Shown piece after piece: positions 23,823-35,564 of a stretch of 64,000 bases of DNA. The position numbers were made by a program, and so were the translations under genes. The stretch is from Garcia nutans (lineage: Eukaryota > Streptophyta > Magnoliopsida > Malpighiales > Euphorbiaceae), in contig CANTUV010000062.1 in NCBI GenBank assembly GCA_947685225.1, positions 10,684,501 through 10,748,500 of the forward strand, read 5' to 3'. The notes beneath the pieces were generated by a model that did not search any database, was not told where the DNA came from, and saw only the letters and a list, made by a program, of their open reading frames with translations. How positions within the stretch are numbered: the stretch's first letter is position 1; every line of letters begins with the position of its first letter.

Positions 23823-26800
23823 AAATATCACACTTTTTCATCATCTTCAACCATCTAATATTATTTTATTATTATTATTTTCATCATTCACTTTTCTAAC
23901 ACAAAATTATATCCCACATATATATATATTGTATATTTTATGTATATGTATATATCTTATATATGCTACTTATATTTCACATATATCATTATGTACATAT
24001 TTATGTAATGTATATACTATATTTATGTACTGTATATTTAATGAATATAAATACCCATATGCATAAATAATATTTCTATATACACATCAAATTTACCTTA
24101 TATGTGTATTAAATATATTAATTATGTAATATATATATATCCAACATATACAATTAAAATGCCATATGTATATGTTATATATATTAGTTATGTACAACTT
24201 TTATATCTCAAAATACTTATTTAATTTCTCCAAAATTACGAATATGATAATTTTCTCCCATTTAAATAATTTAGTCCTCTAAATTATCTAGTACGGTAAT
24301 AAATTATCCAATCAAAAGATAATCTTAAAATCTTATATTAAATTAATCATCTCATCAATCGAATTGTCATTAGACAAAATTAGTTTATGTCTTTAATATA
24401 TATACATCACACACCTATTGCACTCAAGATATTTGATCACTTCATTATCTTAAAAATATACTCTCATAACCTTAAATTCATATATTGATAACTTTTATCT
24501 TAACACAATAATTTTACACATCTTCACTTTGATCATACTCTTTATACAATTACCACATATTAATTTAATATCACCATTATACAACAACAAAATCTTATTT
24601 TCTTAGTAAGATTCATTCCAATTATACTATAACTAACATTTTTTTCTCTTATAATTATTTAAAATTAACATAACTTAGCTCCTTTCATGTGCATATACAT
24701 ATCAGAACACTATACTATGCATATTATCATATAGCTTGCATATTCTTAATACAACTACATACATTGAATTTCAATAAATACTTATAAACTTATTAAATTT
24801 TAGATCAATTGATCTAACTATCACAATATGACCATCACAGCCTTATTCTATTATGACCAACCTTTAGTCTATTTTAAATTCATCAATCTGTTTTCAATTT
24901 ATGACCTAATTCTATTAGGTCAAATTTATTCTCAAATTTTAATTCTCTTCGAATTCATCATTACGGATAATATTCATTTCCCCTAGCCTCATTCACTTTA
25001 AATGTCATTTTTATCAATTTATTCATTTTATACCACTTTTAAACACATTCAATATAGCTCTTACGCATATTTCATAATTTCCTTCATTTACCTCTTTTCT
25101 CATATTTCTTATAGTTACCATATTTATAAAAATCACTGTTCTTACACATCATTTATACCTTATCATATTTTCACAATTCTCTTCTGTTTTCACACTATTT
25201 ATGATCATAAATAAATTTTTACATAAGGTTATGAGTCCAACTATACCAGCCATAAATCTTGCTTGTATCTTATGAAACAAAAACTATCAATTTCACTCAA
25301 TATATTTCACAATTGTATCATCTTAAGTCCACGTCTATAGGTTACAAATAAACACCGCCTTCACTATAATTCTTTCTCAAATAGCTCTTATCTCAAAACT
25401 ACACCCATGCCTTAATGGTCACACATCTGTGGCATTTTACAATCACATATAAGTTCTTTAAACTCTTACTACATGAAGAGTTAACACATTTCAGCTCTGA
25501 TTCAAAGCAATTTACTTTTGATCAGTTGATCATCATTAGCCTAACTCATGTTTCAACAATATTATCATTATCATCTTTTACATATATACATTCGTTCATA
25601 TGCTAATTTTACACAATTTTCATTTATTACTCCATTTCTAATCTATCTCTTATAAATATTTTCATTTTTTTTCACTTCCATACTTTCTTCATTATATTTT
25701 CCTTTTCCTTACAATCTCTTATTTATACGCATATACTTTGGGCCCAAAACACTACACAATCATTAAGTTTAGTTGTTACAATAATAATTTCACCGTCCAA
25801 CGCTGCTCGGGTCCAATCTCAATCTCAATTTCATCACATGACATCTCAATCTCAATTTCATCACATGACCTATCTCTACGCAGGTTAAGACCTAATCTCT
25901 CTGAAGTCTATTAATAAATGCAATATCATTCTCAATATCACTAGACAAGTAATTATATAAGGTAGCAAACACTCGATAACATTTTTTTTAATCATCCACA
26001 TACACCTTCGTAAGTCATATTCACAATGTGACTTACTTTTCACATTTTTTTACATATCACAATAGCATTCATATTGAAAAATCTCATCACACATATCATA
26101 CAATCATACTCAATTCCTCTTTTACATACAACCTATACAAAGTTAACACTTATCACCTTTCAGAGAACATTATCATTTTTCATTCTTTTGACATTACTTA
26201 GGCTATTCATCAATTCATCATATATATACACTTTGACCACAACATAATTAATATCTTCCTTATTTAATCGCCCATCTTTTAAATAAGTTTCTTATTTTAT
26301 ATATATATATATATTATGCATTTATCATACCCTTCATATCCCTTTTTATCATTTCCAATTCAATTACCTAAAGTAACTTATTTTTACTTACTTATCATTT
26401 CCTTTTTATTTCATAACAAATTTCTATATTATCAACCACATTACACGTTACATGATATTTTCATAAATAATATTACTCATTCAAAATTACTCCCATGCTT
26501 ATTAAACATTAAACTATCAACATCTAAACAATCTTCATCAAAATTCTCTTACAACTCTAAATGTTCAACTTACTACTTTACTTAAACTTCATTCTACTAA
26601 TCTCATTTTCAAGAGCTAACTTTATAAACTTTATTTTTATATGAATATAATATCAAAACACATCACTTTCACAATTATGGAAACCCATTTCAAAAATTTA
26701 AATTTCATATATTGCAACCAACAACATGAACCTCACCAAATCTCATCCATGTCACATTTTCAATCTTAAAATCATAACATTTACATTTAAACAACAGTAA

Positions 26801-26892
26801 TTCATTTCATTACACTAATTAACATTATCCATTTAGATACTTTAATTTTACACACTCACCCCTAAATCATGCAATTTTGTGTAAGTAAGTAA
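23823..26892. other. Unassigned C-over-G-skewed AT-rich block between two LTR copies
   Basis: About 3 kb with strong scarcity of G on the plus strand, as in the neighbouring LTRs, and no detectable gag or pol on either strand. It contains a perfect 27-bp tandem duplication. Small F/I/L/H-rich ORFs (25002-25214, 26316-26585) reflect composition. It is probably retrotransposon LTR or UTR sequence of another family. Confidence 0.4.
25816..25869. repeat. Perfect 27-bp tandem duplication
   Basis: The 27-base unit starting ATCTCAATCTCAATTTCATC occurs twice in a row (25816-25842 and 25843-25869) without mismatch. Confidence 0.95.
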
Positions 26893-28145
26893 TCATAAGC
26901 ATGCCGCCAAACCCAGAACTCTGAAAATTGAATAACATACTAGGCACATAATTTATTCATATTTCTCATTATCAAATTCTTTCATAATTCTTTTATCAAA
27001 ACTTTTCTTATTTTCTCATGATCAAACTTGGCACATTGCCTTATTATATCATCTTTTTCTCACTTTTTTTCATTTATTCATTTTTCTCATTATTAATCTC
27101 TTTCTCACTGTCACATATTCAATCTAGGCACATTGCCTTATTTTCACTTTTTTTTTCTCATTTTTCACATCTTTCTCATTTTTTTCACTTTTTTCACTTT
27201 TTCTCATTTTTATCAATATCAATTCATTTCATTATTCCACATATCTCATTTTTGCATTCACAACACATTACCTAATTACTTTGGGTATTTTCACATAATA
27301 TACATATTTCACATTCTACACAATTTAGCCATTATCAATGGCTTTTCACAATGCATTTAATACATATATGATATTACAAATGTCATAGCACATTATTCAT
27401 ACTTAATCAATGTACCAAGTAACTTAACATATTTTTCAACCAAAATGTATTAAGCCCAAATGTCATGCAAATATAAACAATATATTCAAAGTTTGTACAT
27501 ACCTCCACTAGCAACCCAAAGGAAGCTTAACACAACCTCCAACCTATCCTTCTAACTTGCCCTTCACCACTTGGATGAAGCAAATCAACCTCCTTCAATG
27601 CCTATACCAAATGTGATCATACATAATCATTTAATATCATATTCTAAGGTATTCTTGACATCAAACTATAATTAAACATCACTCTAAACCAAATCCTAAA
27701 ATTAAGCTTCACCTCATTTTAACTTTGAAAAACCATATCAAGCCATTTAAATTAGTGTTTCAAGTTTATTAATATCATTAGAAAATGTTTTAGCATGTTT
27801 AAACCAATTACATTAATTATCCACATGCTTATGCTCAAAATCCTAAAATGGCATAACCTTCACTATTGAAGGATCTCCATTCCAACTCAATTCAATTATC
27901 ATTTCAATCTTATTTCCACCACTTATATCTTTAAATAGCATGATGTAAGCATTAAAATCAAACAATTTTCCTTTACAATTGTTTCTTCATAAATTAGTAA
28001 GTTTTCCTTTACAATTTTGGTTGGTTGTTTAAATGAAGCAAAAACCAATCTTCCTCATTCATGGAGAAAATGTCAAAGAGATGAAGAAGAAGAAGAAAAA
28101 AATTCTTTTTAAATTTTTGATTTTTTTCTCTTTCCTTCATTTAAG
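26893..28145 (-). repeat. Gypsy long LTR, copy B (partial, rearranged)
   Basis: It aligns with 21864-23495 of copy A, starting in mid-LTR at CATAAGCATGCCGCCAAACC. It lacks about 370 bases (A: about 22950-23295) and carries a 37-bp inverted segment. The copy stops abruptly at 28145 within the LTR, where a plus-strand Gypsy pol fragment begins. Confidence 0.7.
27982..28018. repeat. 37-bp locally inverted segment within LTR copy B
   Basis: These bases are the reverse complement of 23296-23332 in copy A with 35 of 37 matches. The phrase TTTTCCTTTACAATT occurs both just before (27966-27980) and inside the segment. Confidence 0.85.
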
Positions 28146-29300
28146 ACTACCATCAAGAATAAGTACCCATTGCCTCATTTTGATGACCTCTTTGATTAGT
28201 TAAAGGGGAAAATTGTATTTTCTAAGATTGATTTGAGATTGGGGTACTAACAGTTAAGGGTAAAGAAACAGATGTACCTAAGACTGTTTTTCGTACAAGG
28301 TATGACCATTATGAGTTTTTGGTGATGCCTTTTGAGTTGACTAATGCACCAGTAGCTTTCATAAATTTAATGAACCGGATCTTTAGGCCATACTTGGATC
28401 AGTTTGTGGTGGTATTTCTTGATAATATTTTTGTCCTCATGTAATGGGGATGATCATTATAGGCACCTATGGATTATACAGTAAACTTTGAGGGAAAAGC
28501 AACTATATGCTAAATTATCCAAGTGAGAATTCTTGCTTGATAAAGTTACTTTTCTTGGACATGCAGTATCAATAGATGGTATTAGTGTTGATCCGAGTAA
28601 GATAGAAGTAATCTTAAATTGGAATCCACTAAAGAATATGACAGACGTTAGGAGTTTCTTGTGTTTAGCTGGTTATTATCATCATTTTGTAAAAAGGTTT
28701 TGTATGATAACTATGCCACTAACCAACTTACTTCGTTTGTCTGGATGGATTAGTGTCAATCAAGTTTTAATGAGTTAAAAGAGATGTTGACTTAAGCTTT
28801 TTGTTCTTACCTTACCCTATCTATGGAGGGTAAGCTATATGTGATTTACAGTGATCTTTACATATGGTCTAGGGTGTGTTTTGACGAAGAATGATAGAGT
28901 TATTGCCTATGCTTATAAATAGCTAAAACCTCATGAGTCGAACTATCCGACGTATGATTTAGAGTTGGAAGCTATATTGTTTACTTTGAAAATTTGGCGA
29001 CACCATTTGTATGAAGAGAAATGTTTCATCTATTCAAATTATAAGAGTTTGAAGTATCTGAGCATTCAGAAAGAGTTGAATCTTAAACAAAGATGACGGT
29101 TAGAGTTGATTAAAAATTATAATTGCTTGATTGATTATCACCCGGGCAAGACGAATATTATTGTTGATGCCTTAAGACGTAAGTAAATAGCAAGATTGAC
29201 TACTTATTCTCTATTTCTGCTTGTAGAGTTGAGGGCTTGATTATTCATGTTAATCGATGGTCAACAGGACCAGTGCAAGATCTTAGTTAGTTGGTAAAGT
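28146..29300 (+). pseudogene. Gypsy reverse transcriptase / RNase H fragment
   Basis: Plus-strand frames give Ty3/Gypsy RT and RNase H pieces: NKYPLPHFDDLFD (from about 28160), VFSKIDLRLGY (about 28220), the fingers/palm region to about 28440 (VVVFLDNIF at the catalytic FxDD site, so the second aspartate is lost), then FLGHAVSIDGISVDPSKIE (about 28550) and VRSFLCLAGYYHHFVKRF (about 28645). RNase H pieces follow, including YTYDLELEAI-like text near 28950 and IDYHPGKTNIIVDAL (about 29130). Many stops interrupt it. The protein closely resembles that of Gypsy-3, but the strand is opposite to the adjoining LTR copies, so this is a rearranged junction rather than an intact element. Confidence 0.75.
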
Positions 29301-29355
29301 TGGCCACCAATTGGTGTGGATTACAATTATAAATGGGTGAGCATGGATAGCAGCA

Positions 29356-29763
29356 AGGCAGGTGGAGGCGAAGGGACAATCCTTGTCCCTGTCTCCATCC
29401 CCGTGAGGATCCTCATGAAGATGGATCCCGTGGAGAATTTTTTTTAATATTGTTAAAATTAAAATTTAATAATTTTAAAAAATAATAATTTATAATAATT
29501 ATATATTTAATAACATAATAATTCAATAATTATATAAAATAAAATTCAAAAAATATAACAAAATAAAATATATCGAGTTAAATTTATTACAGATATACAA
29601 ATAACTAAAAACAATATACATAATATATAATAATATATATAATATAATATACATAATATATAATATATATAAATGTACAAATTATACCTGATCCCCACAG
29701 AGGCGAGGATGAGGATCCCCATGAGGCGGGGAATATGCTCCCCATCCCCGCCATTTCTCGACC
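29356..29763. mobile_element. Foldback element with GGGGATCC-rich termini
   Basis: GC-rich ends built on GGCGGGGA, ATCCCCG and GAGGATCCTCAT flank an AT-rich centre. The left block (29356-29437) and the right block (29689-29757) match in inverted orientation. This arrangement is typical of a decayed plant MITE, possibly hAT-like. No target duplication was established. Confidence 0.5.
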
Positions 29764-30899
29764 AACTAGTTTTGTATGTTTTAGTTGCATGGGAGGATTG
29801 CGGGGAATCATTGCATGAAACAAAAATTCTCCGCCTTATTATAAATTCTATGGGTGAGTGATTGTGAGCGAGATATAAAAAAAATTAAGTTAATTTATTT
29901 TAGTATATTCCTTAAAAATACAAAATTCTTTTTTATTAAAAATATTTAATTAATTTAAATTATTTGTAACTTATTTACGAGTCTCAAATTAATTCTATTT
30001 TATAAAAATGATAATTTATTTTATAAAAATTAAGCTAAAAAAACACTAGAGCCAACAATGTGTATCACAATTTGATCTTAACCATTTTGCACCAATATTA
30101 GCATTTAAGTGCTAATATTGTTGCAAAAACACATAATCCAAAATGCCACAAAACAAACGACAAACTCCGATAAATAAAAACGTGAAACCAAATGATATTG
30201 GTTACCACATGATAGTATATTATACTTTTCCTTACATTCGATTTATGCTGTAAAATATTTTTACTTTTAAAAATATGCTTATCATGATTACTTCATATAC
30301 ATAACATATAGCATATTGAAACATTTTGAATGAAATACATTTAGTTCACTTTGCATTTTATAAAAATCTCTTTAATTTAATTAACATTTTATATCATTGA
30401 ATTCCTTAATATTTTTTTTACTTTTTTTATATTTATATGTCATATTCTCATAAAATTTATTTTCATTTATATATTTAAATGAGTGAAATAAATCATATAT
30501 TATAATAAACATGTTCGAATTAAAATCGAGAAATGTTAACACAATTAGTGATTAAGTTGAGTTAAGGTTAAATATTTTAATATTATATATATTAGTATTT
30601 TAGCACATTAAAATATAATTTAACGGTAAGTATATATTTTATGAATAACTCATTATCGATTTTCTATCGTTCCTAATTGTAATACTAATATATATATACG
30701 AGCATTTTAATGCAATAAGATTTGGACAACAAGACAGGAATCTTCAATTTTGGTAATATTTGAACTTATTTCTATTCTTTATCCAAGTTCAGTTCTATTT
30801 TTTTTATTTGAATTTGGAAAATCGCTTCTATATCAAGGAATTTGTAGTCCTATTAGTTGTTAGATTGTACCTGGGTAGGAGCAACAGAGAAATACACAA
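29764..30899. other. Spacer
   Basis: No gene was recognised. A strong short hairpin lies at 30085-30128; the rest is AT-rich. Confidence 0.5.
30085..30128. repeat. Near-perfect 19-bp hairpin
   Basis: The arms TTTTGCACCAATATTAGCA (30085-30103) and TGCTAATATTGTTGCAAAA (30110-30128) pair at 18 of 19 positions around a 6-base loop. This may be the core of a decayed foldback transposon. Confidence 0.8.
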
Positions 30900-31033
30900 G
30901 AGCATCTCCAATGGAGAGTTAATCTTTTTTTATTGAGTCCTATTAAAATATTATATTAATATTTTACGGAACTTAAATAAAAGTGAGACTTGATCTCCCA
31001 ACAGTGAGTGTCAAGTCTCACTTTAATAGATCC

Positions 31034-31070
<37 letters not shown>

Positions 31071-31650
31071 ATTAAATTTTAAATATTAATTTATTTTAAG
31101 ATGGAATAATAAAATTATTTAGTTATATGAAAGTTTTATTTGATTTAATTAAATAAATTATTTAATTAATTTATTAATTTTGATTATGATAATTTTTAAT
31201 TATGTAAAAATATTAAAAAAATTTAAATTATTATATTTAAAATTAAGTGTTGATAAAAAAATTATTATTCTTATTAAAAAGTTATTATTTTTATTTATAA
31301 AGTTATTATTTTTATTAAAAAATTATTATTCTTATTAATAAATTATTATTTTTTTACTAAAAATAATTATTTTTATTAAAAATGTATCATTTAAAAAATT
31401 ATTACTTATATATAAAAATTATTATTTTATTAAAAATTATTATTTTTATTTTAAAAAAATTAAATTTATTTATTTAAATTTATAAATTATATATATATTT
31501 AATTGACAGTCCTTTATTGAAATCCCTCTCATCCCTTCCTCGAAGGGACATAGAACTCATTCCACAATGGGATGAGTCTTACAGTCCCAGTTCAAAAGTG
31601 AAACTGAGATTAAAAAAGCATCCGCAATTTAACCCGCATTCCGGGTGCTC
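30900..31650. mobile_element. MITE with GAGCATCTCCAATGG-type terminus
   Basis: The left end GAGCATCTCCAATGGAG and the right end, read inverted, GAGCACCCGGAATGCGGG are related. The GAGCATC-C-AATGG terminus is common among plant Harbinger/hAT-like MITEs. Inside the left part is a 13-bp hairpin (AAGTGAGACTTGA at 30981-30993 with 31011-31023), and the right part repeats the theme. A (TTA)n microsatellite lies at 31033-31068. There is no coding capacity. Confidence 0.55.
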
Positions 31651-32489
31651 TAACTCTACACCTTCTGGACACGGCAACGTATCATCGAAGGCCAAAGAAG
31701 ACTTATATGTATGTACCAAGTCTTCGTCGTACTAAATTTCAAATGAATTTCAAGACCAAAAAAAATATAAAAATATTAAAATTTTTGGTGTTGAATATTT
31801 CATTTCATACAAAAATCTTAAAATTTTTTATTATATAAAGTGGTAATAAATAAATTTATTCTAAATTTCATATATTTTTTTGTTATTATATGTTTTTATC
31901 AATTTTATTTCGGTTTAAAGTTTCATAACAACATTGTTATAAAATTTTAATTGAAAATAATAATAATAATAATAATAATAATTTTATATTAATTTGAAGG
32001 ATAAAATGTACTTGACTTGAAAATTTATTATTTCGAAATATCAATTATTCTTTATATTTCAATTATAAATAATTTAATTCTTCAACTTTATGATTTTTTT
32101 TTATCGAAATCAACTTTTGAATTTGATAGACTGCTAACAATCAAATGAATAAAATCAATTAATTAATAAAATTGTTTAAAAAAAATTATACAATTAAAAA
32201 GTTCGATTGACTCCAGTCGTAATTTAAAAAATTAAATAAATAATATATAATAAATTTAAAATTTTGACTTTTAATTGATAAAATGTCTCGTAAATATGAT
32301 TTAAAATAGAATTATAATGAAAAATTGAAATTGAGAAGAATTGACATAAAAAAAAATACAAGAATTATAAAATTATTCAAAATTGAGCATAAATTTATAT
32401 TTTCAACTCTTGTATAGTGTCTGAAACTAATTGCTGTATAACCATGACTTTCTCAACAAAAAGGTTAATAAATTTGCTATTAAGGTTCA
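31651..32489. other. AT-rich spacer
   Basis: Only an (AAT)n tract (31960-31981) stands out. No gene was recognised. Confidence 0.55.
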
Positions 32490-33142
32490 AATGGTTGATG
32501 GAAATGCTACAACTACAAGAAGTATCAGTCTTCTGTTAACGTGTTCCACACCTCTTTTACTTTTTAGTTATTCTTCAAAGTTATTTTCTCTATCTCAATG
32601 AAATTATCATTTTTTTATTTAAAAAAATTATCTTATTAAAATTGTGACTCTATAAATTTTAAAAAATTAATAATTTTTTAATCATATCATTGTTATTGTT
32701 ATCATTGCCATATTAATTAGTTCAATAAATTTTCTGTTTCTTAACTTTATTTTTTTTTATTAACATCACCTTATTAATTATCGTTGAGCATTCATCTACA
32801 TTGCTTAATTTTAAGTTTAACGAATGTTCACAAATTTTTGGTGGGAAGTCAAATAAAAAATCATTAATTAAATTTTTTAAAAATTGTTTATATTTTTTTA
32901 TCTAAACAAAAATTGTATAAAATCAATTAATGAAGTACGAGTGTAGTAATTTTAATAGTAATAAGTAATCAAAGATTTTAGTCCATTTAAAATTTTCTAA
33001 TAAAATTAAGAAAAAAAAATACTTATGTATGAAGTAAAGATCATAATTTTAGTGGGACAGAGAATATTTTTTAGTATATTAACTCTTTCATTAAAACAAG
33101 TTAATTCTCCCAAATAACTTTTTCTAGTATTTTATAATAATA
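32490..33142 (+). repeat. Copia-2 5' LTR remnant (with nested MITE)
   Basis: The last part (33075-33142: CTTTCATTAAAACAAGTTAA then TTTTTCTAGTATTTTATA) matches the end of the 3' LTR at 43813-43873. The part before the MITE (about 32525-32585) also resembles 43757-43808. A primer binding site follows immediately. The LTR start could not be fixed. Confidence 0.45.
32586..33064. mobile_element. Stowaway-like MITE inside the Copia-2 LTR
   Basis: The left end TTCTCTATCTCAATGAAATT and the inverted right end TTCTCTGTCCCACTAAAATT match at most positions. The ends are the CTCTGTCCCA-type termini of Stowaway MITEs. Its removal brings the two LTR halves together. Confidence 0.55.
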
Positions 33143-33144
33143 TT

Positions 33145-33156
33145 TGGTATTAGAGC
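33145..33156 (+). other. Copia-2 primer binding site
   Basis: TGGTATTAGAGC differs by one base from the common plant tRNA-Met site TGGTATCAGAGC and directly follows the LTR end. Confidence 0.7.
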
Positions 33157-33230
33157 CACCATGCATCTTTTAAAACAGCAGCCTTCTAATAATGATACAA
33201 TAATAACAAACTAAAATAATTTTATCCAAC

Positions 33231-33421
33231 AAGTGCTTGGTGAAGGTCGTTCGATACTCTATCCCTTATGTAAGAGATTGCAAGTTCGATCATTGTGAAT
33301 GAACTATTATTTGCTAGGAATACTTTACCCCTTAATAAGCCGATCCGATATGAACAAGATTAGTAATAACCTAATGGGTTCAGAAATATCTATGACTATA
33401 ACAAAAAAAGAAAAAAAAAAG
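33231..33421 (+). mobile_element. SINE-1, tRNA-derived, in Copia-2 leader
   Basis: The element ends in an A-rich tail (33403-33420). It is flanked by TTTTATCCAAC (33220-33230) and TTTTGTCCAAC (33422-33432), a target duplication with one mismatch. A B-box-like GCAAGTTCGATC (33281-33292) supports a tRNA-derived head; the A box is weak. It splits the start of the Copia-2 gag. Confidence 0.65.
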
Positions 33422-33796
33422 TTTTGTCCAACCAACCATAAAGCTTGATGGACATTATAATCATTGGTGTATACTTAGAGAATTTTCTTCGATCAGAAAT
33501 ATATTGAAGTTTGATTCCTATAATTGATAATGCAAAACCCACTTAAGGATAGAGAAACTTTATTGAAGATGCAGAACTAAAAGATCTAAAGATCAAGAGT
33601 TATCTATTTTAGGCTATTGATCAATCAGTTCGTTAAGGCAATCTTGAATAAAAACACTACTAAGAGTATTTGAGACTCATTATAACAAGAGTGTCAGGGG
33701 ATAAACAAAGTGTAGCATGCCCATAGACAGGCTCTTCGTAAAGTCTTTGAGGTACTCACTATGAATGTATGAGAATAAGTAGATGACTACTTTGCT
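33422..33796 (+). pseudogene. Copia-2 gag, N-terminal part
   Basis: Frames read VQPTIKLDGHYNHW (from about 33427), LRSRVIYFRLLINQFV-like and LNKNTTKSIWDSL text (about 33600-33680), and QALRKVFEVLTMNV followed by VDDYFA (about 33725-33796). These match the UBN2/gag family of plant Copia elements, in order. Stops and frameshifts are present. The sequence stops at GACTACTTTGCT, where a CACTA element is inserted, and resumes at 36175 with the next gag residues. Confidence 0.7.
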
Positions 33797-34189
33797 CATT
33801 ATAAGAAGGTTGAATAAAGTTGCAACTCGGTGCTAATCAAGAATCGTTCATAATGGTTGGTGTAAATATTTTAATCTCAAACTGAGGACCAACAAATTGG
33901 ACTAGCGTAAATGTTTTAACCCCTTTCGAGAATCAATCAGATGTTCTCTAAATTCTGGATTTGATAATGGCAAACTATTAACGTTAAAAAACAATTAATC
34001 TAAATATGGTATTCTTTATATTTTTCAAAAAGCCATAATTATATGCAAGTTAATACAATTTATTAAGTAGAATAAACAAAGCATAAACAAAAAAAAATAT
34101 ATCAAACATATGAATGTAACCAATGCATAAAGAAGATATATATACATAGAAACAATGTATAGACAAAATATAGGCAATGCATAAACAAG

Positions 34190-34228
<39 letters not shown>

Positions 34229-34287
34229 AACAACACATAAATAAGATATAAAATGTGTAATAATAACAATAAGGAATTAAAAAATAA

Positions 34288-34482
34288 CTATTGATGTGCT
34301 TGAGTCGTTTCTTTCAATATTAATAATCTGGTTGGTTCAATTATGCAATCGAATAGTCTCATATCTAAAACATAATTAAAGCACAAATGCAGTAAAAAAA
34401 TATAGGTCAAAACCAAATAATAAATCAAAAACAGATGAAATAAAAGAGCTTTGATTAGAGTTTTACCCTCAGGATTCGCCAT
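34288..34482 (-). pseudogene. Captured gene fragment: small two-exon ORF, unrecognised
   Basis: On the minus strand an ATG (34482-34480) opens a short exon reading MANPE, with a GTAAAAC donor after 34467. A pyrimidine-rich TTTTAG acceptor precedes 34364. Joining these exons keeps the frame and gives about 30 residues ending in a stop at 34290-34288; the second exon contains DCIIEPTRLL. Without splicing the frame is also open for 64 residues. No family was recognised. It lies downstream of a TATA box and leader in the same CACTA element, so it is probably the 5' end of a host gene picked up by the transposon. Confidence 0.35.
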
Positions 34483-34767
34483 AATATTTTGTTAATCGAA
34501 ATTTGAGCAGAGTTTCCCCCCTAAAAACACTTAAATTGATAAAATAAAGCCTTAGAAATATTAAAAATGACTTTTTATTGGTGAACAAGGAAGATTAATA
34601 ACTTCTTAATCTTCAAATTCGGATGGGACTAGTGGTAAGGTGGTTATGGCTGGATTTTATTCAGAATGGATGGAAAATGGAATATACTTAATGCTTGGAA
34701 GCTTGGAAATGTAGAAGGCACCTTCCTTGAACAAATTCAAAGTCTAGAATGCTTGTTTGAGAGGTTG

Positions 34768-35099
34768 TGATGCGGCCGGGCCAAGCATTTTCCAGGAGGT
34801 CACCCATTCTGGTACTGACCCTGCACCAACATGGCTGGGCCAAGCACTTCCCAGAAGGTCACCTCTCCTAGTACTGACCCTGCACCAACACGGCTAGGCC
34901 AAGCATTTCCCAGAAGGTCACCCATCCTGGTATTGACCCTGCACCAGAACGCTTAACTGAAAAGAACGCTAATCATTTCTACCAAAAGCTTAAGCTGTCA
35001 GCAGAGGCGCACCCATTTCCTTTATTTGGATCAAACATGGGATCACCGCCACCTTTTGTCGAACCTGATCCATAACCCTCCAGACCCTCGGACATATCA
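34768..35099 (-). repeat. Cassandra 3' LTR (332 bp) with an extra 5S-like block
   Basis: Same termini as the 5' LTR but 59 bases longer, because a block of GGTGCAGGGTCAGTACTAGGA...GTGACC...TGGGAAGTGCTTGGCC type is present three times instead of two. A promoter-less copy of the LTR start lies at 35156-35212 through tandem duplication. Confidence 0.85.
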
Positions 35100-35291
35100 T
35101 TCCCTCCCTATTTAAGGAGGTTCGTCCTCGAACCTGGAGCAGTGGGACCAGACCCTCACCGCCACCTTTTGTCGAACCTGATCCACAACCCTCCAAACCC
35201 TCGGACATATCATTCTCTCCCTCTTTAAGGAGGTTCGTCCTCGAACCTGGAGCAGTGGGACCAGACCCGATAAATAGGCTCTGATACCAAA

Positions 35292-35564
35292 TGATGCGGC
35301 CGGGCCAAGAACTTTTCAGGTGGACACCTATTCTGGTACTAACCCTGCACTAGCACGGCTGGGCCAAACACTTCTCAGAAGGTCACCCATTCTGGTAGTG
35401 ACCCTGCACCAGCACGCTTAATTAGAAAGAACGCTAACCATTTCTACCAAAAGCTTAAGCTATCAGCAGAGGCACACCCATTTCCTTTATTTGGATCAAA
35501 CATGGGCTCACCGCCACCTTTTGTCGAATCTGATCCACAACCCTCCAGACCTTCGGATATATCA
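35292..35564 (-). repeat. Cassandra 5' LTR (273 bp)
   Basis: It starts TGATATATCCGAAGG and ends CGGCCGCATCA on the minus strand. It holds two 5S-like blocks. Confidence 0.85.

Larger units (their letters stand above)
34768..35564 (-). mobile_element. Cassandra TRIM retrotransposon
   Basis: Cassandra elements are short non-coding LTR retrotransposons whose LTRs contain 5S-rRNA-derived sequence. Here the LTRs carry, on the minus strand, the 5S-like GGGTGACCTTCTGGGAA and CAGAATGGGTGACC phrases. Between the LTRs lie a tRNA-Met primer site (TGGTATCAGAG on the minus strand, 35289-35279) and a short internal domain ending in a purine tract (GAGGGAGAGAA). The insertion is bounded by a perfect 5-bp target duplication, GGTTG (34763-34767 and 35565-35569). 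The 3' LTR end has been duplicated in tandem with part of the internal domain (35100-35212). A 72-residue minus-strand ORF inside is not a gene. Confidence 0.9.

Noticed and set aside
29605..29861. ORFs on both strands
   Set aside because: They span the GC-rich terminus of a foldback element and an (AT)n-rich centre.
34768..34965. Possible 5S rRNA genes on the minus strand
   Set aside because: Only the part around the GGGTGACC..TGGGAAG motif is 5S-like, repeated in short blocks inside matching LTRs with a primer site and a target duplication. This is Cassandra, not a 5S gene.
34990..35208. 72-residue minus-strand ORF with repeated text
   Set aside because: It is the duplicated Cassandra LTR and internal domain read as protein.
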